From contig JAFAMW010000017.1 in NCBI GenBank assembly GCA_019232985.1, positions 1-26,126 on the forward strand: 26,126 bases of DNA, read 5' to 3'. The notes beneath the pieces were generated by a model that saw only the letters and a program-made list of their open reading frames with translations, did not search any database and was not told the DNA's origin. The DNA is from Roseateles sp. (lineage in GTDB: Bacteria; Pseudomonadota; Gammaproteobacteria; Burkholderiales; Burkholderiaceae). Position numbers and translations under genes: made by a program. Shown one piece after another: positions 1 to 7,126 of this stretch; the stretch's first letter is position 1, and the number at the start of each line of letters is the position of its first letter.

Positions 1-25
1 TTTCCCCACCCAGGTTCGCGGGTGC

Positions 26-886
26 TCAGCCCGGTAGTGAGGCGGCGATCTCCTTGCGCGGCCGGCCTGGCCCGCGCTTGATGGGTGCAATGGGTGTCGT
101 CTCGCCGATCGAGGTGCGTCCACGCAGATGCTCGGGGAGGAGCGCTGCGTGCTCGCGCAGCCGGTACGAGTTGCCCTCGATGGGGATGACCACGGCGTGG
201 TGCAGCAGTCGATCCAGCAGCGCGGTGGCCACGACAGCGTCACCGAAGATGTCGGCCCACTCGCCGAAGCCGCGGTTGCCGGTCATGATCATGGCGCAGC
301 GCTCGTAGCAGGCGTTGACCAACTGGAAGAACAGGTTGCCGCCGCCCGAGCCCACGGGCAAGTAGCCGATCTCGTCGACCACCAGCAGGCTGTAGCGGCT
401 CAAGAACTTCACCCGTTCGCGCAGCTTGCCCTCGCGCTCGGCCTTGCGCATCGAGTCGACCAGCTCGGCCAGCGTCGCGAAGAACACGCTTTTGCCGGCC
501 TTGACGGCCTCGAAGCCCAGCGCGATGGCCAGGTGCGACTTCCCCGTCCCCGGCGGACCCAGGAAGTGCACGCACTGTCGACGCTCGATGAACTCGAGCT
601 CGGCCAGCGCCAGCACCCGGTTGCGGTCCAGGCTGGGCTGGAAGCTGAAGTCGTAGCCCGACAGCGTCTTGACCGTCGTCAGCCGCGCCGTCTGCAGCGC
701 CATCTTGATGCGCCGGCTTTCGCGCGTGGTGTACTCCTCGCCCAGCAGCGCTTCGATGGCCTCCAGCGCCGTGACCTCGCCCTGCTCGATGCGCGACAGC
801 GTCGTTTGCAAGGCCTCCAGCGCGCGTGGCATCTTCAGCCCCACCAGATGGCGGCGGATGCGTTCGGTGGTGGTGCCGCTACTCAT
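26..886 (-). CDS. istB: IstB-like transposition helper ATPase of IS21 element
   Basis: A 286-residue AAA+ ATPase related to DnaC. It works with IstA to select target DNA and activate transposition. The Walker A motif GPPGTGKS lies at residues 110-117 and Walker B (VVDEIGYLP) near residue 170. The start ATG overlaps the istA stop as ATGA, which implies translational coupling. The C-terminus is basic and proline-rich (RGPGRPRK) and makes the protein slightly longer than many IstB proteins. The frame is open and shows no damage, so the element could still be active. The family is certain; the exact IS name is not known from sequence alone. Confidence 0.95.
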   Translation of the reverse strand: MSSGTTTERIRRHLVGLKMPRALEALQTTLSRIEQGEVTALEAIEALLGEEYTTRESRRIKMALQTARLTTVKTLSGYDFSFQPSLDRNRVLALAELEFIERRQCVHFLGPPGTGKSHLAIALGFEAVKAGKSVFFATLAELVDSMRKAEREGKLRERVKFLSRYSLLVVDEIGYLPVGSGGGNLFFQLVNACYERCAMIMTGNRGFGEWADIFGDAVVATALLDRLLHHAVVIPIEGNSYRLREHAALLPEHLRGRTSIGETTPIAPIKRGPGRPRKEIAASLPG

Positions 887-2130
887 CGTGCGCCTCCCAG
901 CTGGCGCGCGATCTGCTCGTACACGCCCAGGGGCCGGGTGGCGACCATGAGCCCTGGGGTCACACGCACTGCGGGCTTGTCGCGCCGGCGCGCGCCGCGC
1001 TGCACCTGCCGGTGCCCGGGCAACACCGAGCGCTGTTTGCGCCCCTGCAGCAGCGCATGCACAGCGATGAGCTTGCCGTCCTCATGGATGCGCACCTGAT
1101 GGGCCGTGGTCTCGACTTCGAGCACGCGCCGGCGCGTACCGTCCGGCACGCTGTAGTAGTTGCCGCCAACGCTGACGCAGCCTTCATGGCTAAGGCGCCG
1201 CTGCAGGCGCAGTACCGCATCGAAGCGGCCGGCCGGCAGCGCTTGCAGCGTCGGACGCTCCTGCGCGAAGTGCTCAGCCACGATGCGGTCGGTGGTGCCG
1301 TGCCGTCGCACGTTGGCCACCGTGTCCAGCCAGTGCCGCAACTGCCGGTTCATGTCCTCGATGTCGGCGAAGCGCCGGGCCATGAAGAAGTCCGCGCGGA
1401 TGTAGCGGTACGGTCGCTCGACCTTGCCTTTGGTCTGGGCCCGGTAGGGCTGGCAGGCACGGGGCACGAAGCCATAGTGCGCGCCGCACGCGAGCAGCTT
1501 GGCGTTGTAGACGATGGGCCGGTCCTCGTCGGGCTCGCCCAGCACCGCCGTCTTCATGCGGTCGTACAAGATCTCCCGCGGCGCGCCGCCGAAGTGCTCG
1601 AAGGCCTCCATGTGGCAGCGCAACACCGTGGCCAGATCCTGGTGCAGCACGTACTGCCCCCACAGGTAGCGGCTGTGGCCCAGCACCATCGCGAACAGCC
1701 ACACCTTGCGCTCCACGCCTGGCTCGTTGGCGAACTCGACGCGGAACTCGGCGAAGTCCACCTGCGCCTGCCGCCCCGCCGGCGTCTCGAAGCGCACCTC
1801 GAACAACGGCGCCGCAGGCGGACGGACCTCCCGCAGGAAGTCGTTCACCGCAGTCTTGCCTCCGCGGTAGCCGAGCTCGCGGATCTCACGCACCAGCCGC
1901 GCACCGGTGAGCTCCGGCCACGCGCCCACGCGCTCCCTCAGGTACGCCTCGAAGGGCTCGATCACAGTCGTGCGCGGGGCACGAGGCTTGTACTTCGGGA
2001 CAACCAGCCCCTGGCGAATGTACTTGCGCACGGTCTTGCGGTCGTGCCCAGTGCGCTCCGCGATCGACGACACCGACAGGCCTTGCCTGTGCAGCTCCAG
2101 GATCATCATCAACTCCTTCAGATTGACCAC
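883..2130 (-). CDS. istA: IstA transposase of IS21 element
   Basis: A 415-residue DDE transposase that cuts and joins the element ends. An N-terminal helix-turn-helix (about residues 5-42, with LSVSSIAERTGHDRKTVRKY) binds the terminal repeats. The integrase core supplies the acidic triad: D125 in QVDFAE, D190 in ILYDRMKTA and E238 in KGKVERPYRY. The GTG start at 2130 is chosen because GGGAGG lies just upstream and the HTH begins directly after it. The gene is intact and followed by the overlapping istB. The reading frame shows no frameshift or stop, so this is probably a recent insertion. Confidence 0.95.
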   Translation of the reverse strand: MVNLKELMMILELHRQGLSVSSIAERTGHDRKTVRKYIRQGLVVPKYKPRAPRTTVIEPFEAYLRERVGAWPELTGARLVREIRELGYRGGKTAVNDFLREVRPPAAPLFEVRFETPAGRQAQVDFAEFRVEFANEPGVERKVWLFAMVLGHSRYLWGQYVLHQDLATVLRCHMEAFEHFGGAPREILYDRMKTAVLGEPDEDRPIVYNAKLLACGAHYGFVPRACQPYRAQTKGKVERPYRYIRADFFMARRFADIEDMNRQLRHWLDTVANVRRHGTTDRIVAEHFAQERPTLQALPAGRFDAVLRLQRRLSHEGCVSVGGNYYSVPDGTRRRVLEVETTAHQVRIHEDGKLIAVHALLQGRKQRSVLPGHRQVQRGARRRDKPAVRVTPGLMVATRPLGVYEQIARQLGGAR

Positions 2131-2225
2131 CAGCCCTCCCGATCGGCGTCATCGATTTGCCAATGCTCGGGCAGGTGTGCCAAGCCCCGGCAGGCCTGCG
2201 CCCGCCAGGGCTTGATCGTTCAGAC

Positions 2226-2260
2226 TGGGGAATATTCAGTCGGCCAACTTGGGGAGTATT
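2226..2260 (-). repeat. IS21 terminal repeats (transposase-binding sites)
   Basis: TGGGGAATATT (2226-2236) and TGGGGAGTATT (2250-2260) are direct repeats 24 bp apart inside the right terminus of the element. IS21-family ends carry such repeated sites for IstA binding. This role is inferred from position and spacing. Confidence 0.6.
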
Positions 2261-2275
2261 GAGGCGGCGGTCACA

Positions 2276-2932
2276 GCCTTCGAGGCCGCGCTGCGCGTTG
2301 CGTTCGCGCAGCTGGATGTCGAGCAGGTCCTCCTCCTTGGACTGCGCCTGCACCGGCGCGACGAAGCCGCCCTTCGCAAGCTCGGCGTAGCGCTCGAGGT
2401 TCTTCTGCGCGAGCTTGACGCGCAGCTGCGAGGCCTCGAGCTCGCCCTGGGCCTGGCGCTGTTCGGCGACGAGGCTGCGCAGCCGGTCCTGCAGCGCGAG
2501 GCGACGCGCCTGCGCCTGCTGCTCGGTGATCCGGCGCTCGGCTTCGAGCCCGGCGCGGCGCTGCGCGAGCGCCTGCTCGGCGAGCAGCGCGGCCTCGCCG
2601 CCCGAACTCAGCGTGCGCGGGGTCTGCACGCGCACGAGCACCTGCCCGGCCTTGACCCAGTCGCCTTCGTGCACGAGGACTTCGGCGACCGTGCCGGCCT
2701 GCGGCGCCGCGACCTGCAGCAGCCCGCCCTGGGGCACGACGAGCCCCGGCAGCCGCTCCTTGCGCGAGACCTGTCCGAGCACGCCATAGGCGAGCAGCGC
2801 AGCGCCGAGCAGCACCGCGATACCCGTCACCCAGGCGAAATCGGGCGGCCTCGCGATGCGGATGGTGCCCAGCCAGTCAGCGGATTTCGCCTGCATGACC
2901 TCGGGGCGAAACAATGCTCCCTCGATACCCAT
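2276..2932 (-). pseudogene. HlyD/CvaA-type secretion adaptor, truncated by IS21
   Basis: The first 219 codons of a periplasmic adaptor (membrane fusion protein) of a type I secretion system. These proteins link an inner-membrane ABC exporter to an outer-membrane channel. Visible parts are a short cytoplasmic tail starting LFRPEV, one membrane segment at about residues 35-53, a lipoyl-like segment (PQAGTVAEVLVHEGDWVKAGQVLVRV region, about 75-105), and a long Gln/Glu/Arg-rich coiled-coil hairpin from about 120 onwards. The start resembles the CvaA/RaxA adaptors of bacteriocin exporters. The IS cuts the gene within the coiled coil, so the second lipoyl half and C-terminal domain are missing. The frame runs on into the IS to a stop at 1886, which would add meaningless residues. 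The upstream start lacks a good Shine-Dalgarno; a later ATG (MQAKSADW) is an alternative. Confidence 0.85.
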
Positions 2933-2965
2933 TAAAGCCAGAAAATAATATTTTGCTGGCGTTAA
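2932..2965 (-). promoter_or_regulatory. AT-rich dyad at hlyD-like start, possible operator
   Basis: An imperfect palindrome, TTAAAGCCAG ... CTGGCGTTAA, flanks an AT-rich centre (AAAATAATATTTT). Its arms match at 9 of 10 positions. It sits right at the start codon of the truncated adaptor gene, a position that suits a repressor site, though no regulator is visible nearby. Confidence 0.35.
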
Positions 2966-3264
2966 TTTAGCGAGCCTACAAACCTCGCCACAGGTGTCGA
3001 AACGGCCATCGACGATGACAATTGATCCGCGTCATGAGTGCCTTAGATACTAGGCTTCATGGAGTTTTCAATTTAGTTTCCCCGTCAGGGAAACGAATGC
3101 CGCGGCACGGCAATCCGGCAATATTCACGGCGCCCGTCGGGGCCCGGCACGGCGCGTCCGCGCCCGCGAGGCAGCCGGGGTTGCGCGGGCGTAAAGTCCT
3201 GTTGCCCGGTCAACCCTGGCAAGATGACGGGCGTTGGGCAACTGCTTGCCCTTGGAGCTTGATC
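2966..3264. other. Intergenic region between adaptor remnant and lipoprotein gene
   Basis: About 300 bp without a convincing gene and less GC-rich than its surroundings at its left side. A possible rightward promoter is TTGATC (3022-3027) and GATACT (3046-3051) with 18-bp spacing. A perfect 7-bp hairpin (GTTTCCC/GGGAAAC, 3076-3094) lies in the would-be leader of the lipoprotein gene. An open frame that begins at 3022 and runs into the lipoprotein is read as an artefact, because the lipoprotein signal only makes sense from 3265. Confidence 0.4.
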
Positions 3265-3768
3265 ATGAACCGCATCCTTTTCCGCAGCGCCGTGAGTGTG
3301 GCGGCCGCCCTGGCGCTGAGCACGCTGCTCGGCGGCTGCGTGACCGCCAACCCCGATGTCGTCAGCCAGTATGAAACCGGCCGCATGGGCCAGGTGCTCG
3401 ACGCGACCGTGATCTCGGTGCGTCCGGTCACGGTCGGCGGCCAGCAAAGCGGCATGGGCGCCGTGGCCGGCGGCGCCGTCGGCACGGTCGCGGGCTCCTC
3501 GGTCGGCGGCTACCGCGACCAGGCCGCAGGCGCCGTGATCGGCGCGATCGTCGGTGCCGTCGTCGGCAACGCGGTCGAGAAGAACGCAACCCAGCAGAAC
3601 GGCCTCGAGATCATCGTCCAGCTGCGCAACGGCGAGCGCCGCGCGATCATCCAGGGCCAGGGCGCCGAGGTCTTCGCGCCCGGCGACGCCGTGATGCTCG
3701 TGACCTCGGCCGGCCGCACCCGCGTGACCCACGCCGGCCCGCCCGCCCCGCCGCCGCCGGCGCGTTGA
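3265..3768 (+). CDS. Glycine-zipper outer-membrane lipoprotein (SlyB/17 kDa antigen type)
   Basis: A 167-residue lipoprotein. The ATG at 3265 follows GGAG by seven bases and begins a signal peptide with lipobox LLGGC, the cysteine being about residue 24. After the signal comes a glycine zipper of two hydrophobic, Gly-rich segments (GAVAGGAVGTVAGSSVGG and GAVIGAIVGAVVG) typical of 2TM glycine-zipper proteins, then a small beta-rich domain (LEIIVQLRNGERRAII...). Proteins of this type sit in the outer membrane and affect envelope integrity, but their molecular job is poorly defined. The C-terminus ends in a run of prolines. The gene stands alone and converges on psd. Confidence 0.85.
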   Translation: MNRILFRSAVSVAAALALSTLLGGCVTANPDVVSQYETGRMGQVLDATVISVRPVTVGGQQSGMGAVAGGAVGTVAGSSVGGYRDQAAGAVIGAIVGAVVGNAVEKNATQQNGLEIIVQLRNGERRAIIQGQGAEVFAPGDAVMLVTSAGRTRVTHAGPPAPPPPAR

Positions 3769-3778
3769 GCCGGCGGGA

Positions 3779-4630
3779 TCAGGCCGGCGCGCGCAGCAGC
3801 GGCTCGCCCATCTTGATCCGCTGGCCCTGCTTGAGGCCGTCAGCGAGCGCGAAGCCCTTGGGCGCGAACACGATGATCGTCGAGCCATGCTCGAACCAGC
3901 CCATCTCGTCGCCCTTCGCGTAGCTCACGTCGCAGGGCAGCTCGCGCGGGCCGCGCCAGCGCGCGTCGAGCTGGGCGTCGACGCAGTGCAGGCGCAGGCT
4001 CGCGACGAGGATCGCGGCGACCGGCACCAGGGCCAGCTCATGGCCCGACGCGAGCCGCGTGCGCAGCACCGCGCGCTCGTTGCGGCAGAACAGCCGCTCG
4101 ACGCGCTCGAGCGCGATCGGGTTCACGTTCCAGGTGTCGCCGCTATGGAAGGTTACGTGCTCGACGCGCAGGTCGGCCGGCGCGTGGAAGCGGTGGTACA
4201 TGCTGCTCGTCAGGCGCAGCGTGACGAATAGGCCGCCCTCGAACGCGCTCGCGTCCTGGCTCGTGCCGAACAGCTCGTCCATCGAGTACGGGAAGCCCTT
4301 GGCCTGGAAGACCTCGCGGCCCGCGACGGGCCCGCAGGCGCCGACGATCGCGTCGCAGGGGCTCGTGAGTACCTCGCGGCGCATGTCGACCGGGCGCAGG
4401 CCCGGCTTGAGGCTGCGCGTGAAGCAGTCGCGCAGCGACTTGAAGCGCTGCTCGCGCGCCTCCGACAGGTCGAGGTCGCTGAACAGCTTCCAGACCGCGA
4501 TCGACGCGCGCGTGAGCGCGGGGCTCTGGATGCCCGCGTACCAGCCCATGAAGCGCGTGAGCGCGAGCCGCGGAACCCGGTTGGTGAGCAGGAAATTCAG
4601 GTCTTCCTGCTGAAAAAGGTTTTTCAACAT
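3779..4630 (-). CDS. psd: Phosphatidylserine decarboxylase proenzyme
   Basis: Converts phosphatidylserine to phosphatidylethanolamine at the inner membrane. The 283-residue proenzyme cleaves itself at a conserved serine to form a pyruvoyl group. The cleavage site is G249-S250-T251 near the C-terminus (FEHGSTIIVF). The expected helper residues are D93 (SPCDAIVG) and H149 (YHRFHAPAD). Length and motif order match the bacterial PSD-B type. The start at 4630 has no clear Shine-Dalgarno. The upstream 55 bp is shared with a divergent PLP enzyme gene and must hold both promoters; TTGACG at 4663-4658 on the minus strand is a possible -35. Confidence 0.95.
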   Translation of the reverse strand: MLKNLFQQEDLNFLLTNRVPRLALTRFMGWYAGIQSPALTRASIAVWKLFSDLDLSEAREQRFKSLRDCFTRSLKPGLRPVDMRREVLTSPCDAIVGACGPVAGREVFQAKGFPYSMDELFGTSQDASAFEGGLFVTLRLTSSMYHRFHAPADLRVEHVTFHSGDTWNVNPIALERVERLFCRNERAVLRTRLASGHELALVPVAAILVASLRLHCVDAQLDARWRGPRELPCDVSYAKGDEMGWFEHGSTIIVFAPKGFALADGLKQGQRIKMGEPLLRAPA

Positions 4631-4685
4631 TTTTGTTTCATTTACATGTCATTTGCGCGTCAAAGGACCAAGCAAAACTGGTCGC

Positions 4686-6341
4686 ATGGACGAAACCCTT
4701 GCCCTCTCCGCCCTGGCCCTGGCCACCCTCGCGCTGCTCGCGCCGAAGGCCAAGCGCCGGCTTGAACTCTCGCGTGCCAAGCATCGCTCGCTGGCCGGAC
4801 ATTCGCGCATGGCCAAGCGGCTCGCGCGCCTGCTGCCCGGCTACGCCTACGACGAGGCGCGCTTCTTCGCGGCCGACGGCGCGAGCAACGAGATCGTCGC
4901 GCGCCGCCGCGCGGGCCTCGACCGCCTCGCGGCCGTATACGCGACGCGCTACGCGAAGAGCCTGGCCGCGACGGCCGAGGCGCGCGAAGGCATCTCGGAC
5001 CTCAAGTTCACGGGCAGCTACCGCGTGCCGTTCCAGTTCAGCCCCTACCTGCGCACGCGCCTGGGCGTCGGCGCGTTCCTGCGCGCGGCCGACGGCGTCG
5101 AGTTCGAGGACCTCGACGGCAACCGCCTCTACGACCTGACCGGCTCCTACGGCGTCAACGTGTTCGGCACCGACTTCTACCGCGAGTGCATCAAAGAGGC
5201 GGTCGAGACGGTCCAGGCCCTGGGCCCCGTGCTCGGCGCCTACCACCCCTGCGTGCTCGACAACGTCGCGCAGCTCAAGAAGATCTCGGGCCTCGACGAG
5301 GTGTCCTTCCACATGAGCGGCACCGAGGCCGTCATGCAGGCCGTGCGGCTCGCGCGCTACCACACGCGCAAAAAGCACCTCGTGCGCTTCTGCGGCGCCT
5401 ACCACGGCTGGTGGGAAGACGTTCAGCCGGGCCCCGGCAACCCGCTGCCGCCGCGCGAGACCTACACGCTCAAGGACCTCGACGCGAAGAGCCTGCAGGT
5501 GCTGCGCACGCGCCGCGACATCGCCTGCGTGCTCGTGAACCCGCTGCAGGCCCTGCACCCGAACGCGAACGCGCCCGGCGACTCGAGCCTGATCGACTCG
5601 AGCCGCAAGCCGAGCAGCGTCGACAAGGCCGCCTACGCGGCCTGGCTCAGGGAGCTGCGCGAGGTCTGCACCGCGCGTGGCATCGTGCTGATCTTCGACG
5701 AGGTCTTCGTCGGCTTCCGGCTCGCGCCGGGCGGCGCCCAGGAGTACTTCGGCGTGCACGCCGACCTCGTGACCTACGGCAAGACGCTCGGCGGCGGCCT
5801 GCCGGTCGGCGTGGTCTGCGGCCGCAGCGACCTGATGAAGCGCTACCGCGAGGAGCGCCCGGCCGACCTGTGCTTCGCGCGCGGCACCTTCAACGCCCAC
5901 CCCTACGTGATGGGCGCGATGAAGGCCTTCCTCGACCGCCTGCAGCTCCCCGAGGTGCGCGCGCTGTACGACGGCCTCGACGCGCGCTGGAACGCGCGCC
6001 GCGAGCGCTTCGACAAGGCCATGGCCGACGCCGGCCTGCCGGTGCGCGCGGCCAATCTCGCGAGCATCTGGACCCTGTCGTACACGACGCCGTCGCGCTA
6101 CAACTGGATGTTCCAGTACTACCTGCGCGAGGCCGGCATCGCGCTGTCCTGGGTCGGCACCGGCCGGCTGATCTTCAGCCACAACTACGGCGACGCCGAG
6201 TTCGAGCAGGTGCTCGAGCGCTTCAAGGCCGCGGGCCTGGCGATGCAGAGTGACGGCTGGTGGTGCCAAGACGCGGCGCTCACGAACAAGAGCATCCGGC
6301 GCAGCGTGCTGCGCGAGATGCTCGGCAGGATGGTGGGGTGA
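4686..6341 (+). CDS. Class III PLP aminotransferase-like enzyme with N-terminal membrane segment
   Basis: A 551-residue fold-type I PLP enzyme closest in motifs to glutamate-1-semialdehyde 2,1-aminomutase. It shows SGTEAVMQAVRLAR, CGAYHGWW, IFDEVFVGFR and the PLP lysine K366 in TYGKTLGGGLPVG. It is over 100 residues longer than GSA aminomutase. The extra N-terminal part begins with a hydrophobic stretch (LALSALALATLALLAP) followed by Arg/Lys, which looks like a membrane anchor. A C-terminal tail of about 30 residues is also extra. The ATG at 4686 is chosen to keep this anchor; an upstream TTG at 4653 has no ribosome site. It is divergent from psd, so a role in amino-lipid chemistry is possible. 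The housekeeping hemL role is unlikely given the extensions and anchor. Substrate unknown. Confidence 0.8.
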   Translation: MDETLALSALALATLALLAPKAKRRLELSRAKHRSLAGHSRMAKRLARLLPGYAYDEARFFAADGASNEIVARRRAGLDRLAAVYATRYAKSLAATAEAREGISDLKFTGSYRVPFQFSPYLRTRLGVGAFLRAADGVEFEDLDGNRLYDLTGSYGVNVFGTDFYRECIKEAVETVQALGPVLGAYHPCVLDNVAQLKKISGLDEVSFHMSGTEAVMQAVRLARYHTRKKHLVRFCGAYHGWWEDVQPGPGNPLPPRETYTLKDLDAKSLQVLRTRRDIACVLVNPLQALHPNANAPGDSSLIDSSRKPSSVDKAAYAAWLRELREVCTARGIVLIFDEVFVGFRLAPGGAQEYFGVHADLVTYGKTLGGGLPVGVVCGRSDLMKRYREERPADLCFARGTFNAHPYVMGAMKAFLDRLQLPEVRALYDGLDARWNARRERFDKAMADAGLPVRAANLASIWTLSYTTPSRYNWMFQYYLREAGIALSWVGTGRLIFSHNYGDAEFEQVLERFKAAGLAMQSDGWWCQDAALTNKSIRRSVLREMLGRMVG

Positions 6342-6345
6342 AGGC

Positions 6346-6373
6346 AAGGCCCCGTCGGCGACGACGGGGCCTT
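6346..6373 (+). terminator. Rho-independent terminator, probably bidirectional
   Basis: Perfect 12-bp stem AAGGCCCCGTCG/CGACGGGGCCTT with a 4-base loop, then TTTT on the plus strand. It lies between the converging PLP enzyme gene and the Mpo1-like gene and could end both transcripts. Confidence 0.9.
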
Positions 6374-6396
6374 TTACTACTGACGCAGCGCGTGGA

Positions 6397-7011
6397 TCAG
6401 GCGCGGTGCGCCTGCACGTGGTCCATCGGGTCGATCAGCTGGCCGCGCAGCAGGTACAGCGGCGAGCGGTGGTACAGCATGATGTCGTGGAAGGGGTCGG
6501 TCAGGATCTTGAACATCCAGGCCAGGCCCTGCAGCAGGCTCTGCTGGACCCACAGCTGGCCGACGCGGAACAGCAGGCCGGCGGCGCCGAGCGCGAGCCA
6601 GGCGAGGCCGACATGGTGGACGAAGCCCATGAAGCCTTCCGCCGGCTCGATCAGGCCGAACAGCGAGGGGCTGGCCCAGAGCAGCAGCGGGATCGCGACC
6701 CAGATCGACATCAGCACGATCTTGCGCTGGATGTTGTAGCCGATCTTGATTTCTTCCTTGTAGGCGTCGGTCGCCTGGTTGACTTCGTCGTAGCCGCGCG
6801 GCTCGAAGAAGAAATGGCCGGCCTGGCGGCTCGTCATCGACACGCACCAGGCGAGCACGGCCGCCAGGGCCGGGTCGATGAAGAGCATGCCGTAGGCGAT
6901 CACGAAGCTGATCGCGCTGAGCAGGTGCAGGCTCTGGTTGATGCGGCTGTGGTGGTAGTAGCGGTGGTCGTCCCAGCGCTGGACCCGCAGGGTCTCGAGC
7001 AGATTGTTCAC
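6397..7011 (-). CDS. Histidine-rich membrane protein, Mpo1/DUF962-like
   Basis: A 204-residue multi-pass membrane protein. The GTG start at 7011 follows GAGGA by six bases and begins NNLLETLRVQ; an upstream ATG at 7065 lacks such a site. Near the N-terminus is RYYHHSRINQSLH, which fits the YHHxxxNxxxH pattern I recall for the Mpo1/YGL010w family (yeast Fe(II)-dependent alpha-oxidation of 2-hydroxy fatty acids). Later GHFFFEP resembles the family's GHxxFE motif. More His residues lie in VHHVG and HDIMLYHRSP. About four hydrophobic segments are visible. The GIP and ERRPA parts of the usual family motif are not conserved, so this is a diverged relative at best. The lipid-gene neighbourhood supports, but does not prove, a fatty-acid or lipid oxidation role. 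Confidence 0.5.
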   Translation of the reverse strand: MNNLLETLRVQRWDDHRYYHHSRINQSLHLLSAISFVIAYGMLFIDPALAAVLAWCVSMTSRQAGHFFFEPRGYDEVNQATDAYKEEIKIGYNIQRKIVLMSIWVAIPLLLWASPSLFGLIEPAEGFMGFVHHVGLAWLALGAAGLLFRVGQLWVQQSLLQGLAWMFKILTDPFHDIMLYHRSPLYLLRGQLIDPMDHVQAHRA

Positions 7012-7126
7012 GTTGATCCTCGTTGCAGCCCTGTGCCGGGCGACGCGATCCTGACAAGCTCGCATTAAAAATCCGTGACGACGCGACTGTCATCGAATTG
7101 TTGCGAAGGATTGCGAGCATTCGTGC

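Larger units (their letters stand above)
1..2275 (-). mobile_element. IS21-family insertion sequence, left end outside window
   Basis: The element carries an IS21-type gene pair, istA then istB, read leftwards with a 4-bp overlap. The right terminus is placed at 2275: reading inward on the minus strand it starts TGTGACCGCC, and the hlyD-like reading frame stops being recognisable exactly there. Two copies of TGGGGA(A/G)TATT lie 24 bp apart just inside this end, as expected for the multiple transposase-binding repeats of IS21 elements. The left end begins before base 1, although TTTCCCCACC at 1-10 looks like part of the opposite terminal repeat. The target duplication therefore cannot be checked here. 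Confidence 0.9.

Noticed and set aside
1886..2275. Continuation of the adaptor reading frame into the IS element
   Set aside because: After 2276 the residues no longer resemble an adaptor and lie on IS terminal and istA sequence in another frame.
3022..3264. N-terminal extension of the glycine-zipper lipoprotein
   Set aside because: It would place a signal peptide and lipobox in mid-protein; the ATG at 3265 has a good ribosome site.
4686..6341. Assignment of the PLP enzyme as hemL
   Set aside because: The motifs are similar, but the membrane anchor, extra length and lipid-gene neighbourhood make the haem-pathway role doubtful, so no symbol is given.
4638..6347. Long open frame antisense to the PLP enzyme gene
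   Set aside because: Its translation is low-complexity and Ala/Arg/Val/His-rich without domains, a common effect of GC-rich codon bias opposite a real gene.
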